Positions 17,450 to 25,929 of a stretch of 64,000 bases of DNA are shown piece by piece. Origin of the DNA: Micromonospora sp. WMMD1120 (GTDB lineage: Bacteria > Actinomycetota > Actinomycetes > Mycobacteriales > Micromonosporaceae); NCBI RefSeq assembly GCF_029626235.1, contig NZ_JARUBO010000005.1:6048001-6112000 (forward strand). Reading direction: 5' to 3'. Below the pieces are notes generated by a model. The model made no database searches. It worked only from the letters and a program-made list of their open reading frames with translations, and was not told where the DNA came from. The position numbers and the translations under genes are program-made. How positions within the stretch are numbered: the stretch's first letter is position 1; the number at the start of each line of letters is the position of its first letter.

Positions 17450-17493
17450 GACCCCAATGACTGTGTCCCCTTCACAAGACGTCAGGAGGCGTC

Positions 17494-18330
17494 GTGCGCC
17501 CCGATGAGTTCCTCCGCGCCCTGACCCAACTCCCCCCGCCCCTGCACGACCGCGTCCTCATCCTCCGCCCCTACACCCGCGCCACCCGCTGCGACGGCTG
17601 CCAGCGCATCGGTGATGCGGTCCACCTCGCCCTCACCGCCGCCCACTACGACGAGCTGACCTCCGCCGGCGAACTGCTCGACACCGCCGAGCGCCTCGCC
17701 ACTGCGCACACCGAGCACGCTGCTCGCAAGGCCGACTGCCTGCCGCTTCCCGGCCAGCAGCGCGGGCGCGGCCGGGTGCTCCGCTGGGCGCAGGCGCCGC
17801 TTCCGCTGGTGGCGGCTACCGACGCCAGCTGGAAGGGCCGCGCCGGTGGCATCGGGTACGTGGTCAGCGACGGTCATTACGGTCTGCTCGGGCGGGGCAC
17901 CGGCCGGCTCGACCCGACCGGCAGGTCCCGGGTGCTCGTCGACGAACTCCGCGCGGTCGACTATCTCCTCGCCGGGTTTGACGAGGTGCCAGCGGGCATG
18001 ACCGTGCTGCTGGACAGCCTGACGGCCGTGCGGTACCTGCACCGCTGGCAGGCTGGCGAGACCGACGCGATGCCCACCGGTTACAGCCTGCGGCAGCGCC
18101 GCTGGTCGGACAAACCGACCCTGGTCCGGCTCGCCGAGCAGGTGGCCCACCGTCCCGACCTGACGTTCGCGCACGTCAAGGGGCACAGCGGCCACGCCCT
18201 CAACGAGGCCGCCGACGGCCTGTCGCACATGGCCCGCCGTCGGCGGGAGGAGTCCTTCGACCTGCGTCCTCGGGCGCACGCCCTGGTCGACGCGTTCCTG
18301 CGCGACTGGCACGCGAACGCCACGCTCTGA
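17494..18330 (+). CDS. RNase H-like nuclease domain protein
   Basis: A 278-residue protein. An N-terminal region of about 100 residues contains RCDGCQRIGD, a possible zinc site. An RNase H fold follows, with the four acidic residues in place: D110 (ATDAS), E151 (DELRAV), D174 (LLDSLTAV) and D241 (NEAAD), plus H231 in VKGHSGH. This supports metal-dependent cleavage of RNA in RNA-DNA hybrids or a related activity. GTG 17494 follows CAGGAGG. Its place in a defence island before an SMC-like ATPase suggests a role there rather than housekeeping rnhA. Confidence 0.85.
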   Translation: MRPDEFLRALTQLPPPLHDRVLILRPYTRATRCDGCQRIGDAVHLALTAAHYDELTSAGELLDTAERLATAHTEHAARKADCLPLPGQQRGRGRVLRWAQAPLPLVAATDASWKGRAGGIGYVVSDGHYGLLGRGTGRLDPTGRSRVLVDELRAVDYLLAGFDEVPAGMTVLLDSLTAVRYLHRWQAGETDAMPTGYSLRQRRWSDKPTLVRLAEQVAHRPDLTFAHVKGHSGHALNEAADGLSHMARRRREESFDLRPRAHALVDAFLRDWHANATL

Positions 18331-18522
18331 ACCCTCCCGGGCGCCCGGAGCGGCCGGCGCTGGACCACTGATTCGTTTGCGAGATCAGCTCGACAGCGTC
18401 CAACCACCATCACCACCTCCCGAGCCCCAGCCGGGCCGACAGCGGACTTCCCACTTCCACCGCTCACCCCGGGCGGGCCGACGAACCGTCGGCCCGCGGA
18501 CACCACACGCCTGGAGACGACA

Positions 18523-20973
18523 ATGACCGAGCCTGCGCAGCCCACCACCCCTCTGATCGATCTGATCTTCGACCGGCTCGCCAACGACGATGTCCCGACC
18601 GAGACCGCCGAGCTGGTCCTCGCCGCCCTGACCGGCGAGGACAACCTGACCGCCGCGCTCGCCGGCACCCCCACCCAGCTCGAGGGCCACTCCCGCACCG
18701 ACGACGGTCCGGCGGAACGGATCTGGTTGAAGTCGGTGACCGTCGCCGGGTTCCGCGGCGTCGGCCCGGAGCGGACCATCCAGATCGGCCCCGGACCGGG
18801 TTTCACACTGGTCGTCGGCCACAACGGCTCCGGGAAATCCAGCTTCGCCGAGGCCGCTGAGCTCGCCCTCACCGGGGACAGCGCCCGGTGGGCCGACAAG
18901 ACCAGCGTCTGGCGTACAGGGTGGCGCAACCTGCACAACCCGGACCCGTGCTGGGTCGACGTGGAGCTGCGCGTCGACGGGGTGGCCACGCCGACCCGGG
19001 TGCACCGGGCCTGGCCGGTCGGGGCCGAGCTCGCCGACGCCGAGGTGACAGTCACCAGCGCCCGGGGTCGGCACGCCGGCCTCTCCGACCTGGGTCTGGC
19101 CCGTCCACTGGAGCTGTACCGGCCGTTCCTCACCGCCGCCGAGCTGGGCAAGCTCGCCGCCGGCACGCAGAGTCAGCTCTTCGACGCGCTCTTCGCGATC
19201 CTCGGGCTGGACGCGCTCAGCGACGCCGACCAGCGTCTGCTGCGCGCCGCCCGGCCGCACGACACCACCATCAAGGAGGTACGCGCACAGCGTGCCGCCC
19301 TGGCCAACGCGCTCACCGACATCGCCGACGACCGGGCCCGGTGGACCGCCGCACTGCTGCGCGGGCGGGGCGCTGTCGACCTCGGCGCGGTGACGGCGAT
19401 CCTCGACGAGCCGGACGAGGCGACCACCGACCGGGAGGTGCTGCTCTGCCGGGAACTCGCCGACCTCGCCCCGCCGCCGGTCGACGAGGTGACCCGGCTG
19501 GCCGGTCAGCTGCGGGAGGCGGCGACCGAGGCTCTGCGTTACGACGGTGGTCGGTCCCGGGCGGCGCTGCGTAGCGCCGAGCTGCTCTGTCTCGCCCTCG
19601 AACATCACGAGGATGAGGGCGACGGCCCGTGTCCGGTCTGCGCCACCGGCACCCTCGACGGTGGGTGGCGTACCGCCGTCGCGCAGTCGCTGACCGAGCT
19701 GCGACAGCGCAGCGTCGCCGCCCAGGCCGCGGCGAACCGACTCACCGCTCTGCTGCGGCAGACGCACCACCTGATCGACGACCTCAGCGTGCCTGAGGGC
19801 GCCGGGTCGGAGCCGACGGTCGGGGCGCTGCGCGACGCCGTGGCCGCACTGCGGCGCGTACCCGGAGAACCGGCCGAGTTGGCCGACCACCTGGCGGCGC
19901 GGTACCCGGCGGTGGTGGCGGCGGCGGACGCGGCCCGCGCGTACGCCGAGGGGTTCCTGCGGCAGCGCGACACCGGCTGGCGGGCGGCGGCGGCCGACGT
20001 GCGCGCGTGGGTGGCCGTCGCCGACGGGCTTGCGCCGCGCGAGGCGACCCTGGCCCGATTGAAGGCCGCGCGCGCCTGGCTGAAGGACGTCAGTGCGGAG
20101 ATCCGCAACGAGCGGGTAGCGCCGTTCGCCGAGCACTCGCAGCGGATCTGGGCGCAACTGCGGCAGGAGAGCAACGTCGAGCTGGGGTCGATGACGTTGG
20201 AGGGCACGAACACCCGGCGGCGTGTCGTCTTTCCGGTCAGCGTGGACGGCGCCGACAACGGCACCGCGCTGGGGGTGATGAGTCAGGGCGAGATGCAGGC
20301 GCTCGGGTTGGCGACGTTCCTGCCGCGTAGCTGCGCTCCGGAGAGCCCGTTCCGGTTCATCGTGGTCGACGACCCGGTGCAGAGCATGGACCCGTCGAAG
20401 GTGGACGGTTTCGCCCGGGTGCTCGCCGAGCTGGCCGAGGACCGGCAGGTGGTGGTCTTCACCCACGACACCCGGCTGCCCGACGCGGTCACCCGGCTCG
20501 GCCTCGGCGACGCCCGCATCGTCGAGGTGACCCGCGCGGAGAAGTCGGTGGTGACGTTGCGGCCCGGCTCCGACCCGGTCACCCGTTACCTGGACGACGC
20601 ACACGCGTTGGCGCGCAACGAGGAGATCCCCGCCGAGGTACGCGGGCCGGTGGTCGCCGAGCTGTGTCGCTCCGCGGTCGAGGCGGCCTGCCACCGGGCG
20701 GTGTGGCGGGCCCGGGTGGCGCGGGCTGTCCCGCACGCCGACATCGAGGCGGCCATCGAGGACGCGTCCCGGCGGCTGGCCACCACGGTCGCCCTGGCGC
20801 TGTTCGACAACCCAGATCGGGGTGGCGACGTGCGCAACGAGCTGCTGCGCCGGCACGGACGACGGGCCGTCAACGCCTACCAGGCGTGTCGGGAGGGCGT
20901 GCACGGGGCGAACCTGACGGACCTGCCCGGGCTCGTCGCGGACGCCCGCCTCCTCGCGGGGGCACTGTCGTGA
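18523..20973 (+). CDS. SMC/Rad50-like ATPase with CxxC hook
   Basis: An 816-residue ABC-type ATPase. Walker A GHNGSGKSS is near residues 99-107, a CPVC zinc-hook-like motif at about 370 in the middle of helical sequence, the ABC signature region VMSQGEMQALGLA near 584, Walker B FIVVDDPVQSMDP near 611 and an H-loop VVVFTHD near 646. About 130 further residues follow the nucleotide domain, more than in recF. This layout is typical of defence ATPases of the Rad50/RloC/AAA_23 type. It overlaps a small gene by GTGA, so the two products are likely made together. A housekeeping recF or recN is unlikely from the length, hook and neighbours. Confidence 0.85.
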   Translation: MTEPAQPTTPLIDLIFDRLANDDVPTETAELVLAALTGEDNLTAALAGTPTQLEGHSRTDDGPAERIWLKSVTVAGFRGVGPERTIQIGPGPGFTLVVGHNGSGKSSFAEAAELALTGDSARWADKTSVWRTGWRNLHNPDPCWVDVELRVDGVATPTRVHRAWPVGAELADAEVTVTSARGRHAGLSDLGLARPLELYRPFLTAAELGKLAAGTQSQLFDALFAILGLDALSDADQRLLRAARPHDTTIKEVRAQRAALANALTDIADDRARWTAALLRGRGAVDLGAVTAILDEPDEATTDREVLLCRELADLAPPPVDEVTRLAGQLREAATEALRYDGGRSRAALRSAELLCLALEHHEDEGDGPCPVCATGTLDGGWRTAVAQSLTELRQRSVAAQAAANRLTALLRQTHHLIDDLSVPEGAGSEPTVGALRDAVAALRRVPGEPAELADHLAARYPAVVAAADAARAYAEGFLRQRDTGWRAAAADVRAWVAVADGLAPREATLARLKAARAWLKDVSAEIRNERVAPFAEHSQRIWAQLRQESNVELGSMTLEGTNTRRRVVFPVSVDGADNGTALGVMSQGEMQALGLATFLPRSCAPESPFRFIVVDDPVQSMDPSKVDGFARVLAELAEDRQVVVFTHDTRLPDAVTRLGLGDARIVEVTRAEKSVVTLRPGSDPVTRYLDDAHALARNEEIPAEVRGPVVAELCRSAVEAACHRAVWRARVARAVPHADIEAAIEDASRRLATTVALALFDNPDRGGDVRNELLRRHGRRAVNAYQACREGVHGANLTDLPGLVADARLLAGALS

Positions 20974-21428
20974 CCGCGCCGACGCCGCAGCGCTGCCTCG
21001 CGGCGGCCGATCAGTTGTTGCGCGGGTCCGGTCTGCTCGGTGCCGCGGCGGTGAGCGCCGGTTGGTGGCCGCAGGCCTGCGCCTGTCTGATCCGGCTCGC
21101 CCTCGAAGGTGGCATCGACGCCTACTGGCGGCGGGTGAGGCCGGCCGTGGCGGCGTGCCGGCAGGGCCGCGCGAAGCAGTTGATGCTACGCGGTCGGCTC
21201 GGCCCGGGCACCGAAACCGCCCGCCGAACGGCGTTCGCCTGGGCGAGCCTCTCCGCCGCCACGCACCACCACTGCTACGAGCTGGCCCCCACAGCGGCGG
21301 AGCTGCGTCGCCTGCACACCGAGGTGAGCACCCTGCTCGCGCAACTCGAACCGACCGCCCGCACCCCGAACGAATTCCACACCCGCCGGTCACCGCGGCG
21401 TCCTGGCCCGCTCGCCCCGAACATGTGA
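20970..21428 (+). CDS. Small partner protein of the SMC-like ATPase
   Basis: A 152-residue helical protein that starts inside the ATPase stop codon (GTGA). Visible blocks are AADQLLRGSGLL, then LIRLALEGGIDAYWRRV, and RRTAFAWASLSAATHHHCYEL. The last contains Arg and clustered His that could be a HEPN-like RNase motif, but the spacing is not a clean R-x4-6-H and I treat this as a hint only. A longer open frame upstream lies inside the ATPase gene and is not used. An ATPase coupled to a small helical effector is a common defence layout, for example ATPase plus HEPN or toprim. Confidence 0.7.
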   Translation: MTAPTPQRCLAAADQLLRGSGLLGAAAVSAGWWPQACACLIRLALEGGIDAYWRRVRPAVAACRQGRAKQLMLRGRLGPGTETARRTAFAWASLSAATHHHCYELAPTAAELRRLHTEVSTLLAQLEPTARTPNEFHTRRSPRRPGPLAPNM

Positions 21429-21545
21429 CCTGATCAGTCACTCGCGTTTGGACACTACGCGCGACGAGATGCCGCTCCGGTTGAGCCGGCGTGACCGACT
21501 TGACACGTACTGTGATTTCCCGCTGTCGATCATGGAGGACGTCGG

Positions 21546-22241
21546 ATGGCAGAACCCGAAGAATCCGAGAGCGAACTCGCCATACCCATTGACTACGTGC
21601 CCGGTGCGCGTGGTCACGCTGTTCTCGCCGTCGGCCCCGACGCGGACGGTGCCGAAGCTGTGGCCGTGTGGCGGCTGAGCCCGACCGGACGTGCCGGCGG
21701 GGCGTGGGTGGTACGCCTCGATGACGTCGCGAAAGAGGACCAGCTTCTTCACATCATGTGGATGTTGCAGGGGCGATGCCTGGTGGGGTGGGACCCGGAG
21801 ACTCCGGTCGCGATCCTGGAGAGCGTCGCCCACGTACTGCCACCGGAATTGGTCAGCACGCTGCGGGGGCACGTGCTGACCGTCCCCGAGCTCCTCACGG
21901 AGATCATTGACCACCGGTCCGCCTACGCCGAGGCGGTCGACCGGCAGCGTGCGCTGTCCAAGTCGAAGCTCGCCCCGCTCGCGTGGCCCAGCGAGGTGCC
22001 GGATCACGAGGATTTGGCGATCCGGCTCGCCGTGCAGCCCCGCGCCGCCTCGCCAGTCGCGGGGACGGCGCTGGCCCTGACGGCGGCTGTCACCAGGACC
22101 GCCCAGGTTTGGCAGGACACCGAACAGGCGCGGTATCGCCGAAAGTATCTGCGCGCTCTGGGCGAACCACAGCCGCTGCCTCCACGGTGGTTGGCCGTAC
22201 TGCGCGCCGCCGCCGACAAGTCCGCTCCGGCCACGATCTGA
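21546..22241 (+). CDS. Hypothetical protein, possibly DUF6218
   Basis: A 231-residue cytoplasmic protein. The N-terminal half (YVPGARGHAVLAVGPDADG, then VAVWRLSP and WVVRLDDVA) resembles what I recall as DUF6218 from Micromonospora; the central WMLQGRCLVGWDPETP block could be a remnant of an exonuclease-like fold, since WD and GWD motifs recur there. It is followed 14 bases later by a DEDD exonuclease-BRCT gene and probably forms an operon with it. ATG 21546 follows GGAGGACG. TTGACA at 21500-21505 is a possible -35 box. Function unknown. Confidence 0.65.
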   Translation: MAEPEESESELAIPIDYVPGARGHAVLAVGPDADGAEAVAVWRLSPTGRAGGAWVVRLDDVAKEDQLLHIMWMLQGRCLVGWDPETPVAILESVAHVLPPELVSTLRGHVLTVPELLTEIIDHRSAYAEAVDRQRALSKSKLAPLAWPSEVPDHEDLAIRLAVQPRAASPVAGTALALTAAVTRTAQVWQDTEQARYRRKYLRALGEPQPLPPRWLAVLRAAADKSAPATI

Positions 22242-22255
22242 GGAGTTGACTCGAC

Positions 22256-23470
22256 ATGTACGCAGTTATCGACCTGGAGACGACCGGCCTGCGCACCAGT
22301 TGGCACGACCGCGTGGTCGAGGTCGCCGTCATCCACCTCGACGGCGCCGGGCAGGTGACGCATGAGTGGTGCAGCCTGGTCAACCCCGACCGGGATCTCG
22401 GACCGCAACTCATCCACGGCATCTCGGCCGCCGAGGCACGACGCGCACCGGAGTTCGGTCGGCTCGCAGGCCACCTCGCCGGCCTCCTTCGCGGGAGAGT
22501 GCTGGTCGCCCATAACCTGCACTTCGACGCCGCTTTTCTCCTCGCCGAATACCGCCGGCTGCGGATTGAAGCGCCGATCAGCCCGGCAGAGGGCTTGTGC
22601 ACCATGCGGCTGGCCGGGCACTTCCTTCCGTCGGCCGGTCGCAGCCTGCATGACTGCTGTCGCGCGGCCGGGTTGCCGCCGCACCAGGCGCACTCCGCTC
22701 TGCATGACGCCAGGGCAGCGGCGCAGCTTCTGGCCCGCTATCTGCGGGACGCGGGAACGCCGCCCCCTTGGACGTCTGTCATTGACGCCGCTGCGGCTGC
22801 GCCCTGGCCACCCGTGGCTACCGAAGCAGTGGTGCCGGTGCCTCGCCGAAGCCCGGGGCACCGTGACGAGCACTTCCTGGCCCGCCTGGTGGACCGGCTT
22901 CCGCGGCTCCGTGATCCGCAGGGTAACGCGTACCTGGACCTGCTCGACCAGGCACTGCTTGACCGGCATATCTCGGCCAGCGAGGCGGATGCCCTCGTCG
23001 CCATGGCCGAAGAGCTCGGCCTCGCCCGAGTCGACGCCGATCACCTGCACCGCACCTATCTGGCGAATCTGGCGGCCGCGGCGTTCGAGGACAACATCAT
23101 CACGTCAGCCGAACGCCACGACCTGGACCAGATTGCTACATTGCTCGGGCTGCAGGCCTCCGACGTCGACCATGCACTCACAGTCGCTCTTGACGTTGGT
23201 ACGGCCCAGCCTCACACCAAGAGCTGGCGGCTCCAACCTGGCGATCTGGTGGTCTTCACCGGCGCGATGGACCCACCGCGGTCGTCCTGGGAAGAGAACG
23301 CCGTCGCGGCAGGGCTGCAAGTCGGCGACAACGTCACCAAGAAGACTCGCCTCCTGGTGGCCGCCGACCCCGACTCGATGTCCGGCAAAGCCAAGAAGGC
23401 CCGCCAGTACAGCGTGCCGATCGTGCACCCCATCGCGTACCAGCGCATGCTCGCCGACATCAACCGGTAA
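22256..23470 (+). CDS. DEDD 3'-5' exonuclease with TerB-like and BRCT domains
   Basis: A 404-residue protein. An N-terminal DnaQ-like exonuclease shows D6/E8 (DLETTG), AHNLHFDAAF for the third acid and SALHDARAA for the H-x4-D of the DEDDh class. The middle (about residues 205-310) looks TerB-like, with helical repeats and acidic EADALV and ERHDLDQI segments. The C-terminus (about 325-400) is a BRCT domain with GDLVVFTGAM and a lysine-rich KKTRLLVAAD. This resembles DNA polymerase III epsilon-like proteins used in DNA-damage processing rather than replication. It follows the DUF6218-like gene and precedes the EcsC-like gene. Confidence 0.85.
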   Translation: MYAVIDLETTGLRTSWHDRVVEVAVIHLDGAGQVTHEWCSLVNPDRDLGPQLIHGISAAEARRAPEFGRLAGHLAGLLRGRVLVAHNLHFDAAFLLAEYRRLRIEAPISPAEGLCTMRLAGHFLPSAGRSLHDCCRAAGLPPHQAHSALHDARAAAQLLARYLRDAGTPPPWTSVIDAAAAAPWPPVATEAVVPVPRRSPGHRDEHFLARLVDRLPRLRDPQGNAYLDLLDQALLDRHISASEADALVAMAEELGLARVDADHLHRTYLANLAAAAFEDNIITSAERHDLDQIATLLGLQASDVDHALTVALDVGTAQPHTKSWRLQPGDLVVFTGAMDPPRSSWEENAVAAGLQVGDNVTKKTRLLVAADPDSMSGKAKKARQYSVPIVHPIAYQRMLADINR

Positions 23471-23529
23471 TACCGTCCAAGAAACGAACTCACCCATCAG
23501 TACGGCGTCTACCCTAAGGAGTTAAAGGC

Positions 23530-24216
23530 ATGGCAGAAGATGCCCTCGACGAACCGGTCCTGGAGGCAGCCGGACGTGGGCAGCGTGTCCTCGACCTCCT
23601 GGACAAGGCGATTGCTCTGCAGACTCCACTGGTACAGAAGAACATCGCCCGGGCCCGCCAGCGGAACCCAGAGGCGACACCGGCAGAGGTAGTCCGCAAC
23701 CTGGAGCGGATGTACGTCAGCGCATTGGCCGGGACGGGCGCCGCAGTCGGGGGGTCCGCAGCGGCACCCGGCGTTGGCACGGGCGTCGCACTGGCGCTGT
23801 CGGCCGGTGAAGCTCTGTCATCCCTCCAGCTGAGCGCCCTCTTCGCGCTCTCGATCGCCGAAGTCCACGGCGTCCGCATCGACGAGGTCGAACGCCGTCG
23901 GACAATCGTCATGGGGATCATGCTCGGCGGGTCCGGCTCGGCCACCATCACCAAGGTCGCCGAGCGCACCGGGCAACACTGGGGACGTCAGGTGGTCGCC
24001 AAGGTGCCTGTCGCCACGTTGCGTCAGATCAACAAGGTCTTGGGAAAGCACTTCATCACGAAGTTCGGAACCAAGCAGGGAATCATCGTGCTCGGTCGAG
24101 TGGCGCCCTTCGGCATCGGCGCTGCGATTGGTGGCGGTGCCAACGCTGCCCTCGCCGCCCTGGCCGTGCGGGCCGGTCGCCGCGCGTTCGGCCCACCTCC
24201 GGAATCCTGGCCGTGA
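23530..24216 (+). CDS. EcsC-like protein with glycine-rich hydrophobic segments
   Basis: A 228-residue protein that resembles the EcsC family: an N-terminal helical part (NIARARQRNPEATPAEVVRNLE), two or three Gly/Ala-rich hydrophobic stretches (GTGAAVGGSAAAPGVGTGVA, IMLGGSGSATITKV, FGIGAAIGGGANAAL) and a basic middle. EcsC proteins are membrane-associated and of poorly known function. ATG 23530 has AAGGAG 7 bases upstream; TACCCT at 3510-region position 23511 may be a -10 box, so it could have its own promoter. Last gene of the island on this side. Confidence 0.65.
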   Translation: MAEDALDEPVLEAAGRGQRVLDLLDKAIALQTPLVQKNIARARQRNPEATPAEVVRNLERMYVSALAGTGAAVGGSAAAPGVGTGVALALSAGEALSSLQLSALFALSIAEVHGVRIDEVERRRTIVMGIMLGGSGSATITKVAERTGQHWGRQVVAKVPVATLRQINKVLGKHFITKFGTKQGIIVLGRVAPFGIGAAIGGGANAALAALAVRAGRRAFGPPPESWP

Positions 24217-24334
24217 CCGACGCGCAGCGCACCGCCAAGGCGGCTGGAGATCCTGCCTGAGGTAGTGGCGAGGCATTGATCGACTGCCCGAACCGGGCCC
24301 TGGTATTCACGTTGTTCAGCCGTAGCGTGGAGCG

Positions 24335-24610
24335 ATGACCGGGAACGCCCGCGACGTCGTCGACCGCTCAGACGCACTGGGCCGGACGGACTTTGTTCGG
24401 GTTGGCCGCCACTGCGGCGATAATCGCCGCTCAGCTGGCCGGCCTCACTCGGCTCGACCTTCCCCTGGTGCTCGGAGCGCTCGTCACCGAGGACCCCGAC
24501 CGGGCTGGGTCGTCGGGTTCTTTCTCCACCTCTGCGCCGGTCTGGGTTTCGCCCTCGGTTACGCGGTCACATTCACGCTGTTGCAGCGTGCCACCCGGTG
24601 GATCGGCGGA
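24335..24610 (+). pseudogene. Decayed membrane-protein gene with two frameshifts and lost 3' end
   Basis: Three segments in different frames read as one protein: from ATG 24335, MTGNARDVVDRSDALGRT in one frame; then about 24390-24505 LFGLAATAAIIAAQLAG and DLPLVLGALVTEDPDRA in the next; then from about 24510 back to the first frame, VVGFFLHLCAGLGFALGYAV and LLQRATRWIGG. The two shifts compensate. Membrane-protein character then stops and the next gene begins, so the 3' part is missing. The identity of the intact family is from memory. A pair of sequencing errors cannot be excluded for the shifts but would not explain the missing end. Confidence 0.65.
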
Positions 24611-24673
24611 GGCCCGCCGGTCAGGCCGCACTCGCCATCCGGGACGCGCCCACCTCCGGGTAGGGTCGCCAGC

Positions 24674-25510
24674 ATGGCGATTCCCCACCTGACGGCTGCT
24701 GACGGCACCTCCCTGCCGGTGATCGGGCTCGGCACGTACCAGCTGAACGGCTCGGCGGGTGTCGACGCGATCGGTCAGGCGATCCGGGCGGGTTACCGGC
24801 TGATCGACTCGGCGGTGAACTACGAGAACGAGGGCGCGGTGGGCCGGGCCGCCCGGTCGGCGGGCGGTGCGCGGGACGAGTTGGTCATCACCTCGAAGTT
24901 GCCGGGTCGGCACCACCGCTACGACGAGGCGCTGACCGCCATCGAGGAGAGCGTGTTCCGCACCGGCCTGGACCGGATCGACCTGTACCTGATCCACTGG
25001 CCGAACCCGAAGCAGGACCTGTACGTGCAGGCGTGGCGGGCGTTGATCGAGGCGCGCGAGCGCGGGCTGGTGAAGCACATCGGCCTGTCCAACTTCCTGC
25101 CGGAGCACATCGACCGGCTGGTGGCCGAGACCGGGGTCGCCCCGGTGGTCAACCAGATCGAGGTGCACCCCTACTTTCCCCAGCAGGACGCCCTGGACTA
25201 TCACCGTGAGCAGGGCATTCTCGTGCAGGGTTGGAGCCCGCTCGGGCACGGCAACGACCTGCGACAGCACCCGGTCATCGGGGAGATCGCCGCCAGCCAT
25301 GGCGTGACGCCGGCGCAGGCGATCCTCGCCTGGCACGTTGCCCGCCAGGTCATCGCGCTGCCCAAGGCCGCGTCGCCGCAGCGGCAGGTGGAGAACCTGG
25401 ACGCCGTCGGGCTCTCGCTCACCGCCGCGGAGGTCGAGGCCATCACGGCGCTGGGCCGCCCGGACGGCCGGCTCGCGGACCAGGACCCCGCGGTGTACGA
25501 GGAGTTCTGA
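24674..25510 (+). CDS. Aldo/keto reductase (AKR5-like)
   Basis: A 278-residue NADPH-dependent oxidoreductase with a full TIM-barrel family signature: GLGTYQLNG at the start, the catalytic Asp/Tyr in DSAVNYENE, Lys in TSKLPGRHH, His in LIHWPNP, and the cofactor motif ALPKAASPQR near the end. It reduces aldehydes or ketones such as 2,5-diketogluconate-type substrates; the physiological substrate is unknown. ATG 24674 was chosen because homologous sequence begins here; the long open frame upstream belongs to the decayed membrane gene. It stands alone next to pseudogenes. Confidence 0.9.
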   Translation: MAIPHLTAADGTSLPVIGLGTYQLNGSAGVDAIGQAIRAGYRLIDSAVNYENEGAVGRAARSAGGARDELVITSKLPGRHHRYDEALTAIEESVFRTGLDRIDLYLIHWPNPKQDLYVQAWRALIEARERGLVKHIGLSNFLPEHIDRLVAETGVAPVVNQIEVHPYFPQQDALDYHREQGILVQGWSPLGHGNDLRQHPVIGEIAASHGVTPAQAILAWHVARQVIALPKAASPQRQVENLDAVGLSLTAAEVEAITALGRPDGRLADQDPAVYEEF

Positions 25511-25522
25511 CCAACCGAGAGC

Positions 25523-25776
25523 ATGGGCGTGCTCGACGGACTCGACGACATCGACTGGACGCCGCGGGGCCACGCCTACGGCTCGGCCCACGACGTGCCC
25601 GGTCTGCTGCGCGCCCTCCGCTCGCCCGCCCCGGACACCTACAACGCGGTGCGGGCATGGGTGCCGTTGTTCCGGGCTTTGCTGACGCACTCCGACGCGG
25701 ACGTGCGGCGGGTGGCCCCGCACACCCTCGCCTGATTTCCGGAGGAGGCCGCCGGCAACGTGTCCGCGCTGGCCAC
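25523..25776 (+). pseudogene. HEAT-repeat protein remnant with nonsense codon
   Basis: The frame begins MGVLDGLDDIDWTPRGHAYG and DVPGLLRALRS, the start of a HEAT-repeat family I recall, then jumps to LFRALLTHSDADVRRVAP; residues between appear deleted. After HTLA a TGA (25733-25735) replaces what should be Trp, because the frame continues FPEEAAGN, the usual HEAT continuation (LAWFPEEA). Homology ends where the palindromic element at 25777 begins. So it has an internal deletion, a nonsense change and a lost 3' end. Recognition of the parent family is from memory. Confidence 0.65.
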
Positions 25777-25856
25777 CGCGTCGATCTTGCACTTCCTGCC
25801 GCGACAAAAGGTGCACGATACCCTATATCGACAACCAATTCTGCAAGATCGACGCG
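25777..25856. repeat. 80-bp palindromic element at the end of the HEAT remnant
   Basis: Perfect 15-base inverted arms CGCGTCGATCTTGCA (25777-25791) and its complement (25842-25856) surround 50 bases. The arms resemble those of the 69-bp elements at 33874 and 45790 (12 of 16 positions of CGTTGATCATGAAGTT match). The centre (CACGATACCCTATATCGACA) is AT-richer than the neighbourhood. It may be a non-autonomous palindromic repeat that inserted into the HEAT gene. Confidence 0.75.
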
Positions 25857-25929
25857 ATGAGAGGGCGGGGCGGGGCGGCAGATGACCATAATTCGGTGGG
25901 GCGGGAGCCCGCCGACGTACCGTGAGATC

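Noticed and set aside
18385..21441. Very long open frame on the minus strand opposite the SMC-like ATPase
   Set aside because: It is the antisense shadow of a codon-biased GC-rich gene; the translation is rich in Arg/Gly/Pro/His and has no domain, while the plus strand carries all ATPase motifs.
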